From the NCBI GenBank assembly GCA_016926985.1, contig JAFGNO010000146.1, forward strand, positions 1 through 11,715: 11,715 nucleotides of DNA, in the 5' to 3' direction. Source of the stretch: Anaerolineae bacterium (lineage in GTDB: Bacteria; Chloroflexota; Anaerolineae; Aggregatilineales; UBA3940). This document shows positions 6,324-11,715 of the stretch, one piece after another; position 1 is the stretch's first letter; every line of letters starts with the position of its first letter. Position numbers and translations under genes: made by a program. Below the pieces are notes generated by a model, which searched no databases, was not told where the DNA came from, and worked only from the letters and a program-made list of their open reading frames with translations.

Positions 6324-7982
6324 GTGCAGGCTGATGCCGCAACCAGTGGTGAGCTTATTGAGCTCCCACCAGACAATCCCCAGAACGATGATGGCAACAC
6401 CATAGCCATTGCCCGCAATGCTGGGATACTGGCGCTGGGCAACATCCTGAGCCGCGTGTTTGCCCTGCTGCGCGAAACCATCACGTCCCATTATTTTGGC
6501 GCCGGCCTGGTGGTGGATGCCTATAATGTCTCAACTTTCGTGCCTCGCATGGTCTATGACCTGCTGATCGGGGGGATGGTTAACGGGGCGCTTGTCCCGG
6601 TTTTCAGCGCTTATGCCAGCGAAGACCGCGCCGAATTCTGGCGCATGATCAGCGCGCTTATAAACCTTGTGGTGATCCTGCTGGTTATTGTTGTCCTCGT
6701 GCTTGAACTCTTTGCGCCGCAGATCGCTTTCCTGATGCTGAGCGCAGAGGTTGGAGAGAGGGCTCAAAGCCTGGCCACTCAGATGCTGCAGATAACCCTG
6801 CCCGGGGTCTTTTTTTTAAGCATAGCCTCGATTCTGTCAGGGATTTTATATGCGCTGAAGCGCTTTGCCCTGCCAGCGTTTACGGCAGTTGTATTTAATG
6901 CCGGGGTGGTAGTTGTTGCGATGCTGTTTCACCGCCAGCTTGATATTACCGCGATGGCGGTGGGTATCCTGGTTGGCTCTATTCTGCAGGTAGTCCTTCA
7001 ACTTCCGGGCATGAAAGGGACTGCTCTCAGGATCGGGACGGTATTCTGGCATCCGGGAATCCGCCGGGTGCTTGAGCTGTATGCTCCCAGCATTGCCCCC
7101 TTGATTGTGGATATGATTGCCCGCTTTATCACCCTGCGAATTGCATCCCATACAGGCGCAGGTGGGATTTCCTATCTCAATTATGCCACTTACCTGATGC
7201 AGCTCCCTCAGGGGTTGGTGGCAACAGCCATATCTCTTGCTGTACTTCCCACTTTATCTGCACAGGCGGCCCTGGAGACAAGAAATAATACCACCGTCTT
7301 CAAAGATACGTTTGTCAAAGGCATGAAATTAGTTCTGGTACTTATCCTGCCTGCCAGTGCGGGGTTGTTTATCCTGGCCAAACCGGTTGTCGCCCTGATT
7401 TATCAGCATGGGGACCTGTTTTATATCCACGATACGTTGATGACGGCCTGGGCGCTCCGATTTTATCTTTTGGGGCTGCCATTTGCAGCGATGGAACTCC
7501 TGCTTGTTTTCACATTCTACGCACGCCAGGATACCGTCACGCCATCACTTATCGGTGTTGGAGCTATCGTGACTCACATGTTGCTGGGAGCAGGGCTGGT
7601 TGGTTCCTGGGGCCTGTTTGGTTTAATGCTGGGCGATGCGTTTAAGCATCTTTTCCACTCGATGCTTTCCTGGACCATCATCCGCAGAAGGTTAGAGGGC
7701 TTTTCGCAATATCGTCTTGGGCGGACGCTGGGCGCCATCTTGCTGGCGACCCTGGTAATGAGTGTAATCGTCTATGGCTGCCTGTGGGGCCTGGAATACC
7801 TGTGGCCTGACCCGGGTGGGCTTGCCGAACTGGTGTTTGTGCTTTTGCCGGGCATCCTGGGAGGCGCTACCTATACTGGCATGATCATTGCTTTAGGCGT
7901 GGAAGAAGTGCGTGAGTTGTGGGATGCTTTCCTCCGTTTCTGGCAAGGTGTTCCTCCTGTTGATCCTGCCCAGAACGCTTGA
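6324..7982 (+). CDS. murJ: Lipid II flippase MurJ (MviN family)
   Basis: A polytopic membrane protein of the MOP exporter superfamily that turns lipid-linked peptidoglycan precursor from the inner to the outer leaflet. I start it at GTG 6324 (552 residues), seven bases after AGGG (6313-6316) and about 36 bases after a predicted transcription start. The open frame extends to 6144, but that part overlaps the opposite-strand glycosylase and lies upstream of the promoter. A polar N-terminus of about 28 residues precedes membrane helix 1. Family landmarks are ILSRVFALLRE with Arg44 and Arg50 (equivalents of the essential lumen arginines), HYFGAGLVVDAYNVSTFVP, and GMVNGALVPVFSAY. Then comes a long hydrophobic protein compatible with 14 helices, including the YLMQLPQGLVATAISLAVLPTL-type segment near 290-310. 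A run of eight T at 6810-6817 is in frame. A Wzx-like role for another polymer is less likely. Confidence 0.88.
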   Translation: MQADAATSGELIELPPDNPQNDDGNTIAIARNAGILALGNILSRVFALLRETITSHYFGAGLVVDAYNVSTFVPRMVYDLLIGGMVNGALVPVFSAYASEDRAEFWRMISALINLVVILLVIVVLVLELFAPQIAFLMLSAEVGERAQSLATQMLQITLPGVFFLSIASILSGILYALKRFALPAFTAVVFNAGVVVVAMLFHRQLDITAMAVGILVGSILQVVLQLPGMKGTALRIGTVFWHPGIRRVLELYAPSIAPLIVDMIARFITLRIASHTGAGGISYLNYATYLMQLPQGLVATAISLAVLPTLSAQAALETRNNTTVFKDTFVKGMKLVLVLILPASAGLFILAKPVVALIYQHGDLFYIHDTLMTAWALRFYLLGLPFAAMELLLVFTFYARQDTVTPSLIGVGAIVTHMLLGAGLVGSWGLFGLMLGDAFKHLFHSMLSWTIIRRRLEGFSQYRLGRTLGAILLATLVMSVIVYGCLWGLEYLWPDPGGLAELVFVLLPGILGGATYTGMIIALGVEEVRELWDAFLRFWQGVPPVDPAQNA

Positions 7983-8017
7983 CCGCGCACTATCACTATG
8001 GCGTCAGAGACCTTCCC
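7983..8017. other. Short convergent gap between murJ and the STAND gene
   Basis: Only 35 bases separate the two facing stop codons. I see no stem followed by a T-tract on either strand, so the two transcripts probably run into each other or end by a factor-dependent mechanism. Confidence 0.5.
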
Positions 8018-10723
8018 TCATTCTCCGCTGTGAAAGCGATATAACAGGCGAAACCCAACGTCGTCTGCCTGCAGCGTGCCTGGAAGGGCGTGGCGGTAAG
8101 CAGACCGTGCATTGACCGGATGAACGCGATAACTCCCTCCCCTGACACTACGGCGTTTTTTGGATGTCAGCGCCGTATCAAAGGATGAATCGTTCAGACA
8201 CCATTCCCACACATTCCCTATCATGTCCAATGCGCCACATGCGGCTTTAGCATGTGGATACATCCCGACAGCCGTTGTCTGATAAATAGCGCTTGTTTCT
8301 ACGTTTGCGTGGGGCAATGACGGCAAGTCGTGAGAGATTTCTCCAGGAGCAAAGGCTTCTCCATAGGTCATGGCAGCCTGCCACTCCCATTCTGTTGGTA
8401 AGCGTATCCATTTACAGGAAGCGATATCTGATTTCCGGTGCAGATGTAGCGGGTTGTCCAGATCCAGGTGTTTCTCAAGCCTGGAGGAAAGCCATAAGCA
8501 AAATGCAAGCGCTTGATACCAGGACACATGGGTTTTTGGCATATTACCATCAGAAAAATAACCTTTTCTCTGTGCCTGTCCATGACCGGGTATTTGCCAC
8601 CAGGCCGGGTGATAGTAACCGTCCGGAGCACGGACAAAACTCTGCCATTGCTCACAGGTTATTGGATATTTAGAGATATAGCAGGAAGGGACATAAAACT
8701 GCTGGTCGTCGATAGCAATTGAGCAGGCAGGAATTTCGCACCAGATAATATCTGGCAGATTTTCTGTCAGCTTGTTGTCCAGCAGCCCACCTGCCCAGAA
8801 GCGGCGACCATCTGAGCTTATTTCTCTCCTGATAATCCTTGATTGTGATTGCCTGATTGATGAGTTGGATTTGCATGCCAGGCCAATACCAGGGCGCAGG
8901 TCACAATCACCTAAAACATTCAGCCGTTTGCCAACAGTAAATCTGCGATGGTGAGTGGTTTGCGGGTCGTTCAGCTCTTCCATGAGGCGCAGGTATTCCG
9001 GTCGGAGAAAATGATGATCCTGTTCAGTCAGAAGATCGCACAGTTCGGCATGGTCTTTAAGTAAGTCTTCAAACTGATCAATACGCCCCTGTGGCCACAG
9101 GTAAATGGCAGGGTCTTGCTGCGAAGCCGGGGTTGATGCTGCCTTTTCCCGCGCATTTTGCCAAAGAATTGTGGCGCGCTTTACGTCATACACTTCCTGC
9201 ATGGGGACTCGAATGGCGTTGACCCAGTTGGATAAACTGGCCCAGACGTCAATGAGCACTTCATGCGCAAGTTCAACAACAGGCTCCCCACTTGATTCTG
9301 CATCTACAGTAAGCAGCCGGACTTTAGGGGATGCCAGATACTGGACAATCTGAAGAAGTTCTGGATGGTCGGCAAATTCCGAGAGCTTAACGCGTCGGCT
9401 CACCGGCACCTGCGATTCCCCATCAAGGCGCACCAGCCGGACAAAAACCCGCTTGAGTGCAAGTTCGTTTGCTGAGCTTAAGCCTGGCAGGTTGTGGGTC
9501 AACCGGAGCAGCATCTTATGGATTTTCCCCAGATATTCATACGCCTCAACACTGAAAGGTTGGTCGATGTTTGCTTTTTTGAGTGTTACTCGATGCTGCC
9601 AGAGCGTATCAAAAACAAAACTGATCAGGGGCAGGGTTCCCCTCCCAAGCCCGCCATTCAGATCGCTCAACAACTGTGTGACCAGCCTGTCTTCTACAGA
9701 ATAACCGAAGATCCGGGCCGGGCCGGTCATCATATCCACCAGGAGATCGGGCCTGGGGATATGGGGAAGGTGGGTGCTGTGATTGAGTATGTCTATGAGA
9801 TCGCCATACCGGTAACAATGCATAAGAAAATCGGCACGCAGTGTCAGGGCTATACGCACTACCGGGGATTGCCAGGCTGAGGTTATTTGCTGGAAAAACT
9901 GACTGCAAACCCCGGGGTCGTAGCGAAAAACCTCCTCAAATTGGTCGATCGCAAGCAAGACGGAAGTGCACGGCGTATGTTCGACAAGAGTCTCGCACCA
10001 TTTTCGCAGCAGTTGTCCTTTTCTGTCCTGGCGCAGGACATCGGCCACCTGCTCCACATTGTCGGCGTTTAATTCGAGATGATTATTCAGGATGGCACAA
10101 AAACAGGATGAGTTTTTAAGACCATTGCACAGGGCAGTGAAAACATCCCCCGTGCCAGTATCCGGGTGAAAATCGATGGCCTCCCACTGTTCACTGCCCG
10201 GTAAGACCCCCATATCCAGCGAATGCAGAAGGCCAGCCTTCAGGATCGATGATTTCCCCGATCCCGATGGGCCGACTAACAGGGCCAGATGATGCTCAGC
10301 TAATTGTCGGCAGAGTGCGGAGACTTCCTGATTGCGGCCAAAGAAAACATCGTGGTTTTCTTTGTTATATGCGGGCAAACCCAGATAAGGTCGCCTGGAT
10401 TCACATTTAACAAAAAAAATCTCGAATAGTTCCTCGTCGTTCAAAGGGCTGCATTGAGCAGCAGTGAGCAGGTCATCAGCTTCAGCCCGGGTCCGGATCC
10501 CGCGGGCTTTGCATAGCACATGAATAAGCCGAAGCAGATTATCTCTGTTCGGGATCATTTGGCCATTTTCATAATCAGAGATGGTTGACCGGCCAAAATA
10601 CGCCCGATAAGCCAGCTCTTGTTGGGTAAGGTCGGCCCGTTTCCTGAACTGGTAGAGCAAACTCCCCACATCTCTCTGCACGACATCTCTCTGCACGTCA
10701 GGATGGCTATTTACCTGGCTCAT
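8018..10723 (-). CDS. XRE-type HTH – nSTAND1 NTPase – FGE-sulfatase (C-type lectin fold) fusion protein
   Basis: A 901-residue cytoplasmic-looking protein with no signal peptide. Residues 22-75 form a Cro/C1-type helix-turn-helix (LTQQELAYRAYFGRSTISDYENG). After a linker, PYLGLPAYNKENHDVFFGR (112-130) opens an nSTAND1 module with Walker A GPSGSGKSS (151-159), Walker B LLAIDQFEE (256-264), LRADF (295-299) and the closing VELAHEVLIDVW helix (483-494). A helical region and the linker PEYLRLMEELNDP to LGDCDLRPGIG (575-614) lead to an FGE-sulfatase domain (about 657-897): YPITCEQW, RLPTEWEW (774-781), GNVWEW (836-841), RGGSY (861-865), GFRLL (890-894). The Cys pair of catalytic FGE enzymes, just after RGGSY, is absent, so a binding role is more likely than catalysis. 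By STAND logic, the C-terminal domain senses, the NTPase switches and the HTH acts on DNA. The ligand and target are unknown. The start is uncertain: ATG 10723 lacks a close ribosome site, and GTG 10681 follows AGAGAG by five bases. Confidence 0.88.
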   Translation of the reverse strand: MSQVNSHPDVQRDVVQRDVGSLLYQFRKRADLTQQELAYRAYFGRSTISDYENGQMIPNRDNLLRLIHVLCKARGIRTRAEADDLLTAAQCSPLNDEELFEIFFVKCESRRPYLGLPAYNKENHDVFFGRNQEVSALCRQLAEHHLALLVGPSGSGKSSILKAGLLHSLDMGVLPGSEQWEAIDFHPDTGTGDVFTALCNGLKNSSCFCAILNNHLELNADNVEQVADVLRQDRKGQLLRKWCETLVEHTPCTSVLLAIDQFEEVFRYDPGVCSQFFQQITSAWQSPVVRIALTLRADFLMHCYRYGDLIDILNHSTHLPHIPRPDLLVDMMTGPARIFGYSVEDRLVTQLLSDLNGGLGRGTLPLISFVFDTLWQHRVTLKKANIDQPFSVEAYEYLGKIHKMLLRLTHNLPGLSSANELALKRVFVRLVRLDGESQVPVSRRVKLSEFADHPELLQIVQYLASPKVRLLTVDAESSGEPVVELAHEVLIDVWASLSNWVNAIRVPMQEVYDVKRATILWQNAREKAASTPASQQDPAIYLWPQGRIDQFEDLLKDHAELCDLLTEQDHHFLRPEYLRLMEELNDPQTTHHRRFTVGKRLNVLGDCDLRPGIGLACKSNSSIRQSQSRIIRREISSDGRRFWAGGLLDNKLTENLPDIIWCEIPACSIAIDDQQFYVPSCYISKYPITCEQWQSFVRAPDGYYHPAWWQIPGHGQAQRKGYFSDGNMPKTHVSWYQALAFCLWLSSRLEKHLDLDNPLHLHRKSDIASCKWIRLPTEWEWQAAMTYGEAFAPGEISHDLPSLPHANVETSAIYQTTAVGMYPHAKAACGALDMIGNVWEWCLNDSSFDTALTSKKRRSVRGGSYRVHPVNARSAYRHALPGTLQADDVGFRLLYRFHSGE
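8048..8143 (-). other. C-terminal ligand-loop segment of the FGE domain (DGR-like position)
   Basis: This segment encodes RGGSY through GFR (residues 861-892), the stretch that forms the exposed face of C-type-lectin-fold domains and that diversity-generating retroelements mutate in their target proteins. Several residues after RGGS are encoded by codons ending in C or T (TAT CGC GTT CAT, GTC AAT, TAC CGC CAC GCC, GAC GAC GTT), as would follow from adenine mutagenesis of AAY codons. No template repeat or reverse transcriptase is in the window, so this is a resemblance and not an identification. Confidence 0.25.
10668..10697 (-). repeat. 15-base perfect tandem duplication at the 5' end of the STAND gene
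   Basis: On the + strand, ACATCTCTCTGCACG occurs twice in succession (10668-10682 and 10683-10697). In the gene it gives VQRDV twice (residues 10-14 and 15-19) without changing frame. The duplication also duplicates an AGAGAG motif, so that GTG 10681 acquires a Shine-Dalgarno-like sequence five bases upstream. It looks like a recent slippage event in a tolerant N-terminal stretch ahead of the HTH. Confidence 0.85.
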
Positions 10724-10829
10724 GGATAACAGATAACCTTTCGACTCCCTGGCTGGCGTCGGTGATCGGAGCGGCGTGGCATCAACAGGTCAGCCACAGC
10801 AGTGTTTTCCTTAATGTATGGTGCAGCCG
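10724..10829 (-). promoter_or_regulatory. Intergenic region upstream of the STAND gene, with GATAAC direct repeats
   Basis: These 106 bases separate the STAND gene from the lectin-domain gene in the same orientation. Next to the start codon, GATAAC occurs twice, one base apart (10725-10730 and 10732-10737), which could be an operator for the gene's own HTH protein. A small stem, GTGGC with GCCAC, lies near 10776-10797 without a T-tract on the relevant strand. I found no convincing -35/-10 pair. Whether the two genes are co-transcribed cannot be settled. Confidence 0.3.
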
Positions 10830-11715
10830 TCATGGTGCTGGCGGGATGCTGGTCTGTGTCAGCCGGATATAGTCAACTTCCATTGTCTGGTTTACCTGGT
10901 ATGAATTACGGATCAGGTTCAGTTGGTAGGTTTTCCCCCGGGGGATTGTTGTTGCGTATGACTCAATGACCTCGCCATCAATCAGATATGTCACACTATG
11001 TGGTTCAATCAGGATTTGATAGATATGCCATTCGCGCGGGTCAGTTGATAGCTGCACTTCTGTATAGTCATTTGCACCACCAATTCCTTCGATCAGTGTA
11101 TGAATGGTTGGCTCGTTTGTGCGGTAACCCATTGATATCATTGATCTTGAGGCTGATGGAACACCTTCCAGGAAACATAACACCGCCCCACCGCCGTCGG
11201 CGGTTTCATCCTTCATCCGGGCTTCCAGTAAGTAGGTAATTCCCTCTGAGATAGTCCACAGTGGAATTGACCGGATGCCACAATTAGCACTGTGAGCAGT
11301 GCCGCTGGATATCTGGACTGTGCCATCTGACATCGTTACAGAGGCGTCACCACAATACTCAGAACTTTCACTATCAAGGCTCCAAACCCCCCTGTCCAGT
11401 TCTGTGCTATCAAATTGGTCCTCAAACAACACAACTGGATCAGGTATTTTTTCAATCACAATGCTTTCAATCATACCGGAGCAGTAGATGTCACCCGTGT
11501 TGTTGCCAACATTGCCTATCCAGAGGGTGTCAAAATCACCTTCATATGCCACCGCTCCAGTATGCGTTATATCTCCTACAGTCAACTCGATTTGCCCATC
11601 AATAAAGGTAAGAACGGCTGTGAAGGTTGTATCCTGCGAGACAATAATTGGGATCACAGGGCTTACTCGGCTGCTTACGTAGTATTCCGAATCGTAGTTG
11701 CCCCATGCCATCGAT
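10830..11715 (-). CDS. Protein with two concanavalin-A-like (LamG-type) domains, 5' end beyond window
   Basis: The 3' part of a gene running in from the right edge. An ATG at 11711 lies four bases from the edge, but the frame stays open to 11715 and the first domain begins mid-fold, so the true start is almost certainly outside. About 293 residues are visible. Residues 1-90 look like the second half of a LamG/ConA-like beta-sandwich (FTAVLTFIDGQIELTVGD, then FDTLWIGNVGNNTGDIYCSGMI in pieces). A second ConA-like domain starts at VLFEDQFDSTELDRGVWS (94-111) and runs to near the end, with ITYLLEARMKD, WHIYQILIEPHSVTYLIDGE and the final VDYIRLTQT. Such domains bind glycans or act as adhesive modules in secreted or surface proteins. 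Paired cysteines and a short Pro-rich end (SIPPAP) suit an exported protein. There are no glycosidase catalytic residues I can identify. It precedes the STAND gene by 106 bases on the same strand; a functional link is inference. Confidence 0.65.
   Translation of the reverse strand, partial: SMAWGNYDSEYYVSSRVSPVIPIIVSQDTTFTAVLTFIDGQIELTVGDITHTGAVAYEGDFDTLWIGNVGNNTGDIYCSGMIESIVIEKIPDPVVLFEDQFDSTELDRGVWSLDSESSEYCGDASVTMSDGTVQISSGTAHSANCGIRSIPLWTISEGITYLLEARMKDETADGGGAVLCFLEGVPSASRSMISMGYRTNEPTIHTLIEGIGGANDYTEVQLSTDPREWHIYQILIEPHSVTYLIDGEVIESYATTIPRGKTYQLNLIRNSYQVNQTMEVDYIRLTQTSIPPAP

Noticed and set aside
6810..6817. T8 run inside murJ as a phase-variation site
   Set aside because: The frame is intact and the gene is likely essential; such a run in a hydrophobic Phe/Leu stretch is expected by chance.
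8018..10723. Active formylglycine-generating enzyme or sulfatase-maturation protein
   Set aside because: The cysteine pair required for catalysis is absent, no sulfatase gene is nearby, and the domain is fused to a STAND switch.

Overview
The window looks like a chromosomal segment of a Chloroflexota-type bacterium (Anaerolineae-like). This rests on family resemblance only: a lipoprotein-type binding protein with its own import ABC system, a HisKA_3 histidine kinase, MurJ, and a large helix-turn-helix/STAND/FGE-sulfatase fusion of a kind common in that phylum. No rRNA, tRNA, CRISPR array, integrase or transposase is visible. Two sampled 60-base lines in the transporter genes are about 67-68% G+C, and two in the STAND gene are about 40-45%, so the right third may have a different history; one other line sampled in the STAND gene was about 58%, so a full profile is needed.

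Left part (1-3589, + strand): a structured leader ending in a clear intrinsic terminator precedes a three-gene import operon. It encodes a substrate-binding lipoprotein (162-1442), a FecCD/BtuC-type permease (1458-2570) and a FhuC/BtuD-type ATPase with a C-terminal extension (2579-3589). Gaps of 15 and 8 bases indicate one transcript. The substrate is a metal chelate of the siderophore/haem/cobalamin class; the sequence does not decide which.

Middle part (3590-7982): a membrane-bound GAF/HisKA_3 histidine kinase (+) has its own candidate promoter and no response regulator beside it. It converges on a small uracil-DNA-glycosylase-superfamily gene (-). That gene is divergent from murJ (+), the lipid II flippase. 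The roughly 110-base divergent region carries a good sigma-70-type promoter for murJ and a perfect 10-base palindrome.

Right part (7983-11715, - strand): a 901-residue protein joins an XRE-type DNA-binding domain, an nSTAND1 NTPase switch and a C-terminal FGE-sulfatase (C-type-lectin fold) domain that lacks the catalytic cysteine pair. Upstream of it, in the same direction, is the 3' part of a gene for a protein with two concanavalin-A-like lectin domains, cut by the window edge. The fusion is the most unusual item here. It reads as a single-protein sense-and-switch device, plausibly a ligand-gated regulator or conflict-system sensor, and its last domain lies where diversity-generating retroelements vary their targets, although no reverse transcriptase or template repeat is in the window.
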